Positions 51,130-60,826 of a DNA stretch of 64,000 nucleotides are shown piece by piece (the first letter of the stretch is position 1; every line of letters starts with the position of its first letter). The translations under genes and the position numbers were made by a program. The stretch lies in the NCBI GenBank assembly GCA_029262175.1, contig JAJCZV010000072.1:62001-126000 (forward strand), given 5' to 3'. The notes below the pieces were generated by a model, which saw only the letters and a list, made by a program, of their open reading frames with translations, was not told where the DNA came from and made no database searches. This stretch comes from Gemmatimonadota bacterium (GTDB lineage: Bacteria; Gemmatimonadota; Gemmatimonadetes; Palauibacterales; Palauibacteraceae).

Positions 51130-51453
51130 TCATCTCGGCGCCCCGGTCAGAGATCCCGTCAACCATCTTCGACTCGAGAATCGAGCGTTTTTGCGCGTTC
51201 GGATTTGCCCCTGGTTCACATCTTCGCCGACGAGTCTTGCCTCGGCAACCAATTCGAAGATCAGCAGAGTCCGGGCGGTGCGGCCGGTCCGCTCGAGCGC
51301 TTCGACGAGCGCTCCGGGTGGCATCGGAAGGACTACACGCACTTCGATCCCGACACCACGAACTTCGGGCTTGGGGCGCTCCGGGAACCCTGACGGGTCG
51401 TGTTTACCCGCGACCGCCAATACTTGGTGAAAGGCAGGAAGGACTGGGGGCAC
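51130..51453 (-). CDS. Possible small hypothetical protein between secG and carA
   Basis: 107 aa minus ORF (…GIEVRVVLPMPPGALVEALERTGRTARTLLIFELVAEARLVG…) co-oriented in a 425-nt gap; no recognised family. Confidence 0.3.
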   Translation of the reverse strand: MPPVLPAFHQVLAVAGKHDPSGFPERPKPEVRGVGIEVRVVLPMPPGALVEALERTGRTARTLLIFELVAEARLVGEDVNQGQIRTRKNARFSSRRWLTGSLTGAPR

Positions 51454-51528
51454 GGAGGCAGGCCGTTTCGCGGACTTTCTGGACGTTCCCGATCATGTTT
51501 TTTGGCCGGATCGAATCCCGCCCGAGGC

Positions 51529-51939
51529 CTAAGCGCCGCCTGGATCCTCGGTTCCCTCCGTCGGCGGTATCACCGCGCCTTCGGTCGCCGGGGGGTCCTC
51601 GGCGGCCGGCTGTGTTTCGAGCAAAGATGGCGGCGCCTCGGGGAGGGTCGCCGGCTGCCCGGGCAAACCCTGGCGCAGAATAGACTCGGGCACATCCGCG
51701 GGCCGGGAGGACAACACCGTCAAGACCAGCGCGAGAAACAGGAATGCCCCGCCCCCGATCCAGGTCATTTTCGTGAGCGCCGTCGCCGTCTGCTTGCCGC
51801 CCATGAAGGAATCGGTAGAGGAGGATGCACCGCCGAACGACGCGGCCAAGCCACCGCCCTTCCCCGACTGCAACAGGATGATGACGCACAGGAAAAGCGC
51901 GATTAGCGAAATCAAAACGATAAGAAGCGGGAACATCAC
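51529..51939 (-). CDS. secG: Preprotein translocase subunit SecG
   Basis: LLIVLISLIALFLCVIILLQSGKGGGLAASFGGASSSTDSFMGGKQTATALTKMTWIGG. Confidence 0.93.
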   Translation of the reverse strand: MMFPLLIVLISLIALFLCVIILLQSGKGGGLAASFGGASSSTDSFMGGKQTATALTKMTWIGGGAFLFLALVLTVLSSRPADVPESILRQGLPGQPATLPEAPPSLLETQPAAEDPPATEGAVIPPTEGTEDPGGA

Positions 51940-51955
51940 TCACTCGGTGTTGATC

Positions 51956-51983
51956 AAAAAAATGGCGCCAGAAGCCGGGCGCC
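51956..51983 (-). terminator. Rho-independent terminator between tpiA and secG
   Basis: Minus strand GGCGCC-CGGCTTCT-GGCGCC-A-TTTTTTT: 6-bp GC stem followed by a T-tract. Confidence 0.7.
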
Positions 51984-52072
51984 TCGTCCGGCCGCCCTCA
52001 AACTCGGGCCTGGCCGAGGCTAAAACTTAGGTACAACGCTCTTTTCCGGCAAACGAGTGAGGGTGGGTCGAG

Positions 52073-52840
52073 CTAGCGACCCGAATTACAGATCGCCGCC
52101 CAGCTCTCGACTTCCAGGCTGGCACCACCCACGAGGACGCCGTCGACCCCCGGGCTACCGAGGAGATCCGAGATGTTGCCGGGTTTGACGCTTCCGCCGT
52201 AGAGGATGATCGCCTGCTCCGCGCCGACCGGATCCAGCGCGTCACCTACCTTTTCTCTGACGAGGGCATGCGCCCCTGCGGCATCTTCAGGCGTGGCCGT
52301 GCGGCCCGTCCCGATCGCCCACACGGGCTCGTATGCGTAGACGATGGATCGCCGCTGTTCTACAGAGAGCGGGTGCAGCGCTTCGGAGATCTGCCGGCTC
52401 AGCACGGCGTCGAGTTGTCCGGCCTCGCGCTCTTCCAGGGTTTCGCCGACGCAAAGAACGGCCTGAAGACCGGCGGCCAAGAGTCGCATCAACTTGTGCG
52501 CGACCAGGGCGTCGTCATCCCCGAACTCACGTCGGCGCTCGGAATGACCCGCCAGCCCCCACCCGGCCCCGGTCTCGGGAATCATGGAGGCGGAAATCGC
52601 CCCCGTATGGGCCCCTTCGACCTCGGAATGAACATCCTGGACCCCGAACTCCAGATCGGGTCGTCCCTTGGCCTCGAGGGCGAACGCGCTCAAGCTGACG
52701 GCGGGCGGGAAGAAGACGACGGTCGCGTCCTCGCGCGGGGCGTACGACCCCTGGAACGCCGTCAAGAAACTGCGTGTCTCCACTGGCCCTTTGTACATCT
52801 TCCAGTTCGCTGCAAACACCGGCGCTTGGGGCACGTTCAA
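52073..52840 (-). CDS. tpiA: Triosephosphate isomerase
   Basis: VFAANWKMYKGPVET; IVYAYEPVWAIGTGRTA; ILYGGSVKPGNISDLLGSPGVDGVLVGGASL. Confidence 0.97.
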   Translation of the reverse strand: MNVPQAPVFAANWKMYKGPVETRSFLTAFQGSYAPREDATVVFFPPAVSLSAFALEAKGRPDLEFGVQDVHSEVEGAHTGAISASMIPETGAGWGLAGHSERRREFGDDDALVAHKLMRLLAAGLQAVLCVGETLEEREAGQLDAVLSRQISEALHPLSVEQRRSIVYAYEPVWAIGTGRTATPEDAAGAHALVREKVGDALDPVGAEQAIILYGGSVKPGNISDLLGSPGVDGVLVGGASLEVESWAAICNSGR

Positions 52841-52850
52841 ACGGTCCTCC

Positions 52851-54059
52851 CTATTTCGGTGGCTCGGGGGATTCGGACCTCAGCGCTTCGATCCCCGGGA
52901 GCTGACCGCTCGACAGGAACTCGAGGGCCGCGCCTCCCCCAGTAGAAACGTGAGAGACCGCATCCATCAGGCCAGCGGCGCGGACCGCCGCGGCCGAGTC
53001 CCCCCCACCGATCACCGTAAAGGTCCCGCGATCTGTGGCCTTCGCGGCCGCACGGGCAAGCGCGAACGTGCCCTGGGCAAAGCGCTCATCCTCGAACAGC
53101 CCCATAGGACCGTTCCAAAAGAAAGCTCCGCAGCCTTCCATCTCCTCCGCGTACCTAGCCTGCGTTTCCGGCCCGATGTCGACGGCCGCCGCGTCGTCGG
53201 GGATCGCATCGACACCGACGGTCCAAACCCGTGACGCCGGATCACCGATATCCGTGGTCACCACGAGGTCGATCGGCAACCGCACGCGATCCCCCGCCCG
53301 ATCCAAGATCGATGAGGCCAAATCCAGTGCCTCCTCCTCCACCAAGGATCGGCCGGTCGAAAACCCCTGTGCGCGAAGGAACGTGTTGGCCATCGCCCCG
53401 CCGACCAGCATGCAGTCCGCCGCGCCGAGAAACGCGTTCATCAGATCGATCTTGTCGCTGATTTTTGCGCCTCCGAACCCGACCACGAACGGGCGAGGAG
53501 GATCCTTCAGCGTGCTGAGCGCCTCCAGCTCTCGCTCCACGAGTAGGCCCATGACGCAGGGCTCTATGAACTTCGTCACGCCGGCAGTCGAGGCGTGAGC
53601 CCGGTGTAACGTTCCAAAAGCGTCGCTTACGTAGAAGTCACCGAGCGCCCCGAAACGCTCGGCCAGCCCTGGGTCGTTGGCGGTCTCCCCAGCCAAGAAC
53701 CTCGTGTTTTGGAGCAGCAGCACGCTTCCCATCGGCAACTCGTGGCTGGCGAGCCGGGCCTCCTCACCGTCGCACGGATCCACGAAACGAACTTCTGCTT
53801 GGAGGAGCTCCGACAGAACCGACGCGACCGGTTCCAACGAGAAGACCGGATTCGGTTCGCCGCCGGGACGTCCCAGGTGCGAAAGGAGGACTGGGCGACA
53901 CTCGTGCTCCAACAACCAGCGGAGCGTGGGCAAAGACGCTTCGATCCGCGTGGCGTCCGCGACCTCCGAGCCCGCCAACGGGACGTTGAAGTCCACGCGC
54001 ACGAGTGCGCGCCTCCCGGCCAGCGCGTCGGCCGGAAGGTCGCGCAGGGTGCGAATCAT
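52851..54059 (-). CDS. pgk: Phosphoglycerate kinase
   Basis: RRALVRVDFNVPLAGSEVADATRIEASLPT; VLLSHLGRPGG; FVVGFGGAKISDKI; TVIGGGDSAAAVRAAG. Confidence 0.97.
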   Translation of the reverse strand: MIRTLRDLPADALAGRRALVRVDFNVPLAGSEVADATRIEASLPTLRWLLEHECRPVLLSHLGRPGGEPNPVFSLEPVASVLSELLQAEVRFVDPCDGEEARLASHELPMGSVLLLQNTRFLAGETANDPGLAERFGALGDFYVSDAFGTLHRAHASTAGVTKFIEPCVMGLLVERELEALSTLKDPPRPFVVGFGGAKISDKIDLMNAFLGAADCMLVGGAMANTFLRAQGFSTGRSLVEEEALDLASSILDRAGDRVRLPIDLVVTTDIGDPASRVWTVGVDAIPDDAAAVDIGPETQARYAEEMEGCGAFFWNGPMGLFEDERFAQGTFALARAAAKATDRGTFTVIGGGDSAAAVRAAGLMDAVSHVSTGGGAALEFLSSGQLPGIEALRSESPEPPK

Positions 54060-54081
54060 CGCGCTTCTATGTCGGTTCGCG

Positions 54082-55110
54082 TCACGACGTCGAGGTGGCG
54101 GGCAGTCGCGCTCCGATGTAACTCGCGAGATCCACGCATCGATTCGAGTAGCCCCACTCGTTGTCGTACCACGAGATCACTTTGACGAGCGTTCCACCCA
54201 TCACCGAAGTGGATTGTGCATCGATGATCGAACTCGCCGGGTGCCCGACAAAATCGACGGACACGAGGGGGAGCTCGGTGTACTCGAGGATCCCGTCCAT
54301 GGGCCCGGCGGCCGCCGCGGCAAACGCCGCATTGATCTCCTCGACGCTCGTCTTCTTCGAAAGGCTGGCAACGAGGTCGACGATGGAAACGTCTGGCGTG
54401 GGAACGCGCATCGCCATCCCATCGAGCTTGCCCTGAACCGACGGTAAGACAAGGCCAACCGCCTTCGCCGCACCCGTCGTCGTCGGAATAATGGACATCG
54501 CGGCCGCTCGGGCCCGGCGCAGATCCTTGTGCTGAAGGTCGAGCAGCCGCTGACCGTTGGTGTAGCTGTGAACGGTCGTCATCAAGCCGTGCTCAAATCC
54601 GAATTGGTCGAGCAGCACCTTGACGACGGGGGCGATGCAATTGGTGGTACAACTCGCGTTCGAAATGACGTGGTGCGAGTCAGCGTCATAGTCGTCCGAG
54701 TTCACACCGAGAACGATCGTGACGTCGGGCTCGGGGGCCGGAGCGCTGATGATGACCTTCTTGGCCCCCGCCTCCAGATGCTTGCTCGCCTGGTCTCGCG
54801 CTCGAAACATCCCCGTCGACTCGATGGCCACGTCAACGCCGAGGTCGGCCCACGGCAATGCGGCCGGATCGCGCTCCGAAAGGACCTTGACGCGTTCGTT
54901 CCCCGCGACCAGGTCATCTCCTTCGACGCGAACCTCACCCGGGAAGCGTCCGTGCACCGAATCGTACTTGAATAGATGGGCGAGGGTGGCGGCGTCGCTC
55001 AGATCGTTGACCGCGACAAAGTCCAGGTCGCCCCGTGGGTTCTGCAGCGCGGCGCGCAGAATGTTTCGCCCGATTCGCCCAAATCCGTTGATCGCAACTC
55101 TGACGCTCAT
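54082..55110 (-). CDS. gap: Glyceraldehyde-3-phosphate dehydrogenase
   Basis: [55 protein letters not shown]; start MSVRVAIN. Confidence 0.97.
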   Translation of the reverse strand: MSVRVAINGFGRIGRNILRAALQNPRGDLDFVAVNDLSDAATLAHLFKYDSVHGRFPGEVRVEGDDLVAGNERVKVLSERDPAALPWADLGVDVAIESTGMFRARDQASKHLEAGAKKVIISAPAPEPDVTIVLGVNSDDYDADSHHVISNASCTTNCIAPVVKVLLDQFGFEHGLMTTVHSYTNGQRLLDLQHKDLRRARAAAMSIIPTTTGAAKAVGLVLPSVQGKLDGMAMRVPTPDVSIVDLVASLSKKTSVEEINAAFAAAAAGPMDGILEYTELPLVSVDFVGHPASSIIDAQSTSVMGGTLVKVISWYDNEWGYSNRCVDLASYIGARLPATSTS

Positions 55111-55118
55111 ATGGCTAC

Positions 55119-55955
55119 CTAACCCCTTGCTTCGGATCTCATTCCGTCGGTTTCCGCCCGTTCGACATCCAAGGGGCGGAGCGTGCGAGCGAAAGTAACT
55201 GCTCCGATGCGAAGGAATCCAGCCTCGGCCAACGCATCCGAACATTCGAGGGCCGTCGCGCCGGTTGTGAGGACATCGTCGACGATGACGGCGGGGCGAT
55301 CAGGACGGATCGCGACCTCGGGAGCCCAAAAGCGCCCGCGGACGTTTGCCCGCCGCTTGTCGGCTCCAACGCCTGCCTGATGCTTCCCCCCCTCGCCTCG
55401 GCGGAGCGTCAACGAAAGCTCGCCGAGACCTCGGCCGGCCAGGGCTTCCGCCAGTGCCTGAGCTTGATTGAACCCTCGCTCCCTGGCACGGGCACGCGAA
55501 AGAGGGACCGGAACCAGAAGCGGACACACCGGGTCGGGAGAAAGACGGGACGTGACGGTCCCAAGCGCGGGCGCCATCGCGTCGGCCATCACCCCGGCCA
55601 CGGAACGCCACTTGTGATACTTCAGTGCTCGGACCACACGGGCCGCGCCATCGGCGTAGGCAAAGAGGGCGTCCACGGTTCGCAGCGATGGAGGCCAAGA
55701 TTCACAGGTGCCGCAGCGCTCGTGCTCTGCGGAGTTCAAGGCTGGCGTCCCCAGCGGCTCCGCACACCGCTCGCAGCGGGGAAGCGGGAGGCGTGGCAGT
55801 CGGGACCTGCACACCGGACACAACGGCGGTGCGGAAACGGAAAGCCCTCGCTGGCACCCCACGCATGCCGCGGGGACCAGGGCATCGAACCCCTTGGCCG
55901 CGCCCCTTAGCCATGATTCCCAGGACCGCCACCTCTGGACGGACAGACCCATCAA
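55119..55955 (-). CDS. ComF family phosphoribosyltransferase-like protein
   Basis: N-terminal CxxC pairs (CVGC, CPVC, CERC, CGTC); [48 protein letters not shown]. Confidence 0.9.
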   Translation of the reverse strand: MMGLSVQRWRSWESWLRGAAKGFDALVPAACVGCQRGLSVSAPPLCPVCRSRLPRLPLPRCERCAEPLGTPALNSAEHERCGTCESWPPSLRTVDALFAYADGAARVVRALKYHKWRSVAGVMADAMAPALGTVTSRLSPDPVCPLLVPVPLSRARARERGFNQAQALAEALAGRGLGELSLTLRRGEGGKHQAGVGADKRRANVRGRFWAPEVAIRPDRPAVIVDDVLTTGATALECSDALAEAGFLRIGAVTFARTLRPLDVERAETDGMRSEARG

Positions 55956-55958
55956 GTT

Positions 55959-56777
55959 CTAGCTCGGTTCGGACGCCCGGCGCCCGAGCGCCAAAAGCGC
56001 CGCTTCCCGCATTCGCGCCAAAGGCGGCGTCCGACCGGGAAACCAGCACTCCAGCGACAGGGCGGCCTGATGAACCAGCATCGACAAACCATCTCGCGCC
56101 GGGATCCCACACGCTTCCGCCCGACGAACCCACGAGGTACGTCCGGGCGCATACACCAAGTCGAATACCGCAGCGCAGGAGAGGGTCCCGAGGTCGACCG
56201 GCAACGGATCGTCCTCTCGAAGTCCGAGCTTCGTCGCGTTTACGACGAGGTCGTACGGTCCGGTTGCGGGGGCGTCGAGCGGCACCACCCGCGGGCCAAA
56301 CGCCTGGGCGAGGGCGTGCGCGTGAGTGGAGGTGCGGTTCTGAATGTCCACGCGAGCGACGCCGAGTCCGATGAGCCCGTACACTGCAGCCCGTGCGGCG
56401 CCGCCAGCCCCGAGTAGGAGGACCCGCGCCCCGCCGAAGTCCAACTCCATGTCTCCCAGCGCTCGACGGAACCCACCTACATCCGTATTCGCGCCGGTCA
56501 GGATTCCCATCTCCCGCCAAAAGCAGTTGCACGCCCCGGTGGCCCGGACCTCCGGCCCTGCTCCTTGGAGCAACTCGGCCGCCTTGAGCTTGTGCGGCAC
56601 CGTCACGTTGCCACCGCACAGAGATTCGTCGGCCAGCGCCGACTCCAGACCGTCGACCGAAACGACCAGCGACTCATAGACGGCGTCGATCCCCCAGGAT
56701 TCGAAAGCTGCGGTGTGGATCTGCGGGGACACAGAGTGGCACACGGGATCACCCAGCAGTTGAAACCGCTGCGTCAC
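55959..56777 (-). CDS. aroE: Shikimate dehydrogenase
   Basis: FQLLGDPVCHSVSPQIHTAAFESWGID; GGNVTVPHKLKA; VLLLGAGGAARAAVYGL. Confidence 0.93.
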   Translation of the reverse strand: MTQRFQLLGDPVCHSVSPQIHTAAFESWGIDAVYESLVVSVDGLESALADESLCGGNVTVPHKLKAAELLQGAGPEVRATGACNCFWREMGILTGANTDVGGFRRALGDMELDFGGARVLLLGAGGAARAAVYGLIGLGVARVDIQNRTSTHAHALAQAFGPRVVPLDAPATGPYDLVVNATKLGLREDDPLPVDLGTLSCAAVFDLVYAPGRTSWVRRAEACGIPARDGLSMLVHQAALSLECWFPGRTPPLARMREAALLALGRRASEPS

Positions 56778-57259
56778 TTGGGTTCACTCTCCGACGCTTC
56801 AGTCCGGTCGCGAAGGGCATCGAACAGACCGCGAATGGCCAAGGCGAGGACATCGTAGGTCTGCGCGTACCTAGCCCGATCGCCACCGATGGGATCGGGG
56901 ATCCCGCGACCGTGCAGCGCATGATTCGGAGGAAGGAAATCGGACATCAGGTGCACCGGCGTGCTTCCGTTGATCGCCGCCGCCGCTTCGACATGCGCGT
57001 GATCCATGCCGATCACGAGGTCGGCCCACTCCGCCAATTCGTGTGTAAGTTCTCGGGAGGCGTGGCGTTCGAGATTCAGCCCGTGCTCGGACGCGACGGA
57101 GATCCCCGGATCGGCCGCAGGTCGGCCGGGGGCCGCGAACGCACCGGCCGATCTGCAGTCTAACTCCGACTCGCCCCGTGCCGTGGCTTCCGCCCGCGCG
57201 ATCACCTCGGCGAGTGGACTCCTGCACGTGTTGCCCGTGCATACGAAGAGAAGGTTCAC
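56774..57259 (-). CDS. Low-molecular-weight protein tyrosine phosphatase family
   Basis: NLLFVCTGNTCRSPLAEVIA (CX5R) with DPIGGD; GTG start overlapping the upstream stop. Confidence 0.88.
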   Translation of the reverse strand: MNLLFVCTGNTCRSPLAEVIARAEATARGESELDCRSAGAFAAPGRPAADPGISVASEHGLNLERHASRELTHELAEWADLVIGMDHAHVEAAAAINGSTPVHLMSDFLPPNHALHGRGIPDPIGGDRARYAQTYDVLALAIRGLFDALRDRTEASESEPK

Positions 57260-57906
57260 AGGACTCGCTCCAGTTCGGGACCAGGGATCGCGCCCTCGCG
57301 CAAGACTTCCAGCGTCCCATCGCCGGGACGAACCAGGGTGGACGCAGCGGACGGCGGAAGATCCCCGACATCGAGCCACCCCACGTCATGCACCGGCCCC
57401 TCGAATCCACCCATCGCATGCCACGCTGCTGCGCGCGAACGGGCCGGCTCGGCGCCTGTCGCGTTCAAACTCGTGGATGTCATGACCCCTCCCGCTCCTT
57501 CCAGCAGCGACTGCACGACGGGATGTCCATCTACCCGTACTGCCTGAGTTCTGCCGCCCGGCCCCGCTAGCACGAGTGTAAGCGGTCCGGGCCAAAACGC
57601 ATCCGCCAGCCGGGTGGCCGTCTCCGTCCACTCGAGATCCGGGAACTCGCGCGCGATGGTCTCCACATCCCTCGCGAGCACAATCAACGGCTCGGATCCC
57701 CGTCCTTTGTACCGAGCGATTCTCGCGTCGATAAGTGGCGCGGGGCGACCGCCGATTCCATACACCGTCGAGGTCGGGTGCGCTATGATCCATCCGGCGG
57801 TCAGCGACCTGACGGCATCGTCGAGGGCCGCGGTCCCCACCGACGACGCGGAGCCTGCACGGTACGCTCTAGACGGATGCCACACGTGCCACCGCACGTC
57901 CATCAA
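57256..57906 (-). CDS. L-threonylcarbamoyladenylate synthase (Sua5/YciO/YrdC)
   Basis: GWIIAHPTSTVYGIGGRP...RIARYKGRGSEPLIVLARD...FWPGPLTLVL...STSLNATGAEPA. Confidence 0.88.
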   Translation of the reverse strand: MMDVRWHVWHPSRAYRAGSASSVGTAALDDAVRSLTAGWIIAHPTSTVYGIGGRPAPLIDARIARYKGRGSEPLIVLARDVETIAREFPDLEWTETATRLADAFWPGPLTLVLAGPGGRTQAVRVDGHPVVQSLLEGAGGVMTSTSLNATGAEPARSRAAAWHAMGGFEGPVHDVGWLDVGDLPPSAASTLVRPGDGTLEVLREGAIPGPELERVL

Positions 57907-58604
57907 ATCCTCGCCAGAATCAACCCCGCGTCAACCATCCAGCGCGCTCGAGACAAGTCTTCGTTCGTCGTGATCTTGAAGTTGTTCGCGTCACCGGGCA
58001 CGGTCGCCACGGACAACCCGCACCGCTCGCAGGCGACGGCATCGTCGGTCACCGTCGCATCGTCCTCGAGACTCGAATGCGCGCGCAGCAAATCCTGGAG
58101 GGGAAACCCCTGCGGCGTCTGCGCCGCGAACAACGTCTCGCGCGGCGGGCTCTCGAGTACCCTTCCCCCAGAGTCCACGACTTTCACGGTATCCGACAGT
58201 GGGAGCACCGGGATGACCGGTCCGGTCGCCGCTTGGACGACTCGTGAGATGAGTCCTTCGGTAACAAACGGCCGCGCCCCGTCGTGCACCAAGACCGTCT
58301 GGCACGAGCCATCTACCAGTGAGAGACCTGCGCGGACCGAGGCCGCTCGCGTGTCGCCTCCGGCCGCGACCTCCACCTCGGCCGGAAGCCAGGCGGGGGG
58401 AGACGCTGCGTATTCGGGGGCGAGCACGACGACGACGACATCGATATCGGTGTGAGTGAGGAACGTCCTCAAAGACCAACTCAACACGGGACGTCCGCCA
58501 AGATCCAGGTACTGCTTGGGCACTTCGTCTTGGAGCCGCTCCCCTTTTCCAGCCGCCACGATGATGGCAGCCGTCGGACCCACACCGCGGGTGGGAATGG
58601 ACAA
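57903..58604 (-). CDS. ispD: 2-C-methyl-D-erythritol 4-phosphate cytidylyltransferase
   Basis: AAIIVAAGKGERLQDEVPKQYLDLGGRPVLSWSL; VLVHDGARPFVTEGLI; LFAAQTPQGFPLQDLLRAH. Confidence 0.94.
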   Translation of the reverse strand: MSIPTRGVGPTAAIIVAAGKGERLQDEVPKQYLDLGGRPVLSWSLRTFLTHTDIDVVVVVLAPEYAASPPAWLPAEVEVAAGGDTRAASVRAGLSLVDGSCQTVLVHDGARPFVTEGLISRVVQAATGPVIPVLPLSDTVKVVDSGGRVLESPPRETLFAAQTPQGFPLQDLLRAHSSLEDDATVTDDAVACERCGLSVATVPGDANNFKITTNEDLSRARWMVDAGLILARI

Positions 58605-58608
58605 GGCG

Positions 58609-60018
58609 CTAGTCGGGCGGCGGGCGTTTGCTCACCGACTCGAAGGCAGTGAACGCTTTGTGAAAATATAGATCGACGCTACCCGTCGGTCCGTTTCTTT
58701 GCTTGCCGACGATCAGCTCCGCCTTGCCCGCCAAGTTCTTCTCCTCGATCTCCTGAGGGGTTCGGTGCATCTCCTCGCGGAAGATGAACATCACGACGTC
58801 GGCGTCCTGCTCGATCGCGCCAGACTCTCGAAGATCGGACAGTCGCGGACGGTTCCCCTCACGTTGCTCGGCCGCACGTGAAAGCTGTGAAAGCGCCAGC
58901 ACCGGCACACCGACCTCTTTCGCGATCGCCTTCAGACCTCTCGATATCGAACTGATCTCTTGCTGTCGGTTCTCGACCCCTTTGGGACCGGACATCAGCT
59001 GTAGATAGTCGAGTACCACCAAACCCACGCCGACCTCCGCATGTAGCCGCCGCACTTTCGCGCGAAGTTCGATGACGGAAATCGCTGGTGTGTCGTCGAT
59101 CCAAATCGGGGCCGTATTCAGCAACCCGGCCCCGCGAGCGAGGTTCGTATAGTCATCATTGGAGAGCCGCCCCGTACGTACTCGAGTCGAGTCGACCTTG
59201 GACTCTGCGCACAACATCCGCTGGACGAGCGCCTCGCGTGACATCTCGAGCGAGAACAGCGCGACCGGCACTTCTTCGGCGATCGCGGCCTGCTGCGCGA
59301 TGTTCAGCGCCAGCGCGGTCTTGCCCATCGATGGACGGGCCGCCAACACGATGAGATCGGCCGGTTGAAAACCCGCGGTCATCTTGTCCAGGTCGGCGAA
59401 GCCCGAGGCGACACCGGTGATGGCGCCCGGGTTTCGCGTGAGCTCGTCGATGCGATCCATCGTCGAACGAAGGACCTCTTTGATCCGAACAAACCCACCA
59501 CGCTCTTCGGCCTCCGCGATCTCGAAGATGCGTTGCTCTGCCCGATCCAGCGTTTCATCGACCGTGCCGCCCGACGCCTCGTATGCGTCCTGAATGATCT
59601 GAGTCGCACCGTCGATCAAACCGCGAAGAACGCCCTTGTCGCGGAGGATGCGGCAGTGGTACGTGACGTTGGCTGCGGTCGGCACCGCATCCACGAGTTG
59701 GGCCAGGAAGCTCATCCCTCCAACCGCATCGAGCTCACCGGACGTTTTCAACTCGTCGGACAGCGTGACCGCGTCAATGACATCGCCGCGCGCGTAGAGG
59801 CGCAACATGGCCCGAAACGTCCGCCGGTTCCCCTCGCGATAGAAGGCGGTGTCATCGACCAACTCCACAGCGATCGCGACCGCGTCACCATCGATCAGCA
59901 TCGCGCCCAGCACCGACAATTCAGCCTCTTCGGACCAAGGCGGTTGTCGACCTCGAAAGGCGTCAACCCCCGCGGCGGAGGGTTCGACGAACTGGCCCAC
60001 GGCGAGTTCCTTAGCCAT
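58609..60018 (-). CDS. dnaB: Replicative DNA helicase
   Basis: LIVLAARPSMGKTALALNIAQQAA; VPVALFSLEMSREALVQRML; VVLDYLQLMSG; LSDLRESGAIEQDADVVMFIFREE; no intein. Confidence 0.97.
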   Translation of the reverse strand: MAKELAVGQFVEPSAAGVDAFRGRQPPWSEEAELSVLGAMLIDGDAVAIAVELVDDTAFYREGNRRTFRAMLRLYARGDVIDAVTLSDELKTSGELDAVGGMSFLAQLVDAVPTAANVTYHCRILRDKGVLRGLIDGATQIIQDAYEASGGTVDETLDRAEQRIFEIAEAEERGGFVRIKEVLRSTMDRIDELTRNPGAITGVASGFADLDKMTAGFQPADLIVLAARPSMGKTALALNIAQQAAIAEEVPVALFSLEMSREALVQRMLCAESKVDSTRVRTGRLSNDDYTNLARGAGLLNTAPIWIDDTPAISVIELRAKVRRLHAEVGVGLVVLDYLQLMSGPKGVENRQQEISSISRGLKAIAKEVGVPVLALSQLSRAAEQREGNRPRLSDLRESGAIEQDADVVMFIFREEMHRTPQEIEEKNLAGKAELIVGKQRNGPTGSVDLYFHKAFTAFESVSKRPPPD

Positions 60019-60826
60019 TGGGGTCGTCACCGTCTAGCAATCGACGCACCAGTTGAAGGTCTTCCCAGGTCGGCCGGGTCCAGCCGGGATTCCTGAGCAA
60101 CGCGGCGGGGTGGTAGGTGACCACGACGGGATAGCCCGCGTACTCGTGCAGCTGGCCTCGCATGCGACCGAGGGCCGACGTCGTCTCCAATAGGGCGCGC
60201 GACGCAAACGCTCCGAACGCGATGATGACTTCGGGTTGAATCAAGGCGAGTTGTCGAAGCAGGTACGGGGAACACGCTGCCACCTCTCCGGGGAGTGGAT
60301 CGCGATTATTCGGAGGGCGTGACTTGAGCACGTTGCAGATGTAGACGGACTCGCGCGCGAGACCGATGGTGCGGAGAAGCCGGTCGAGGAGTTGCCCGGC
60401 CCGCCCCACGAACGGACGGCCCGTCTCGTCCTCGCGTGCTCCGGGCGCTTCACCCACGCATACGACCCGGGCGTTGGCCGCACCCTCGCCAAACACCGCT
60501 TGCTTGCGTGTACTGTGGAGTTCGCAGCGCGAGCACCGAGATACGAGTTCGGCCAGGGCCGACAAGTCACCCGCGCCAGCGATGTCCGCATCCTCGATGG
60601 TCACGCCCGTCGCTGTCGGAGCCACCGCAACTGCCACGGGTCGCCCCACGGCCGCGACACCGTGGTGACTCGGAGCGGCCGGCGCGGCGTCGCGGGACGC
60701 GCGCAACGACGTCAGCAGGCTCTGCCGCGTCTCACGCTCGAGTACGAGCGCGTCGCCTTCGGCCCCCAGCGTCTGAGTCAGGAGCCGTCTGGCCAAGCGG
60801 ACCGGATCGTTCGTCGACTCGTTCAC
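60011..60826 (-). CDS. Uracil-DNA glycosylase, family 4
   Basis: CSRCELHSTRKQAVFGEGAANARVVCVGEAPGAREDETGRPFVGRAGQLLDRLL; NVLKSRPPNNRDP; VVTYHPAALLRNP; GTG start. Confidence 0.92.
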   Translation of the reverse strand: MNESTNDPVRLARRLLTQTLGAEGDALVLERETRQSLLTSLRASRDAAPAAPSHHGVAAVGRPVAVAVAPTATGVTIEDADIAGAGDLSALAELVSRCSRCELHSTRKQAVFGEGAANARVVCVGEAPGAREDETGRPFVGRAGQLLDRLLRTIGLARESVYICNVLKSRPPNNRDPLPGEVAACSPYLLRQLALIQPEVIIAFGAFASRALLETTSALGRMRGQLHEYAGYPVVVTYHPAALLRNPGWTRPTWEDLQLVRRLLDGDDPNG

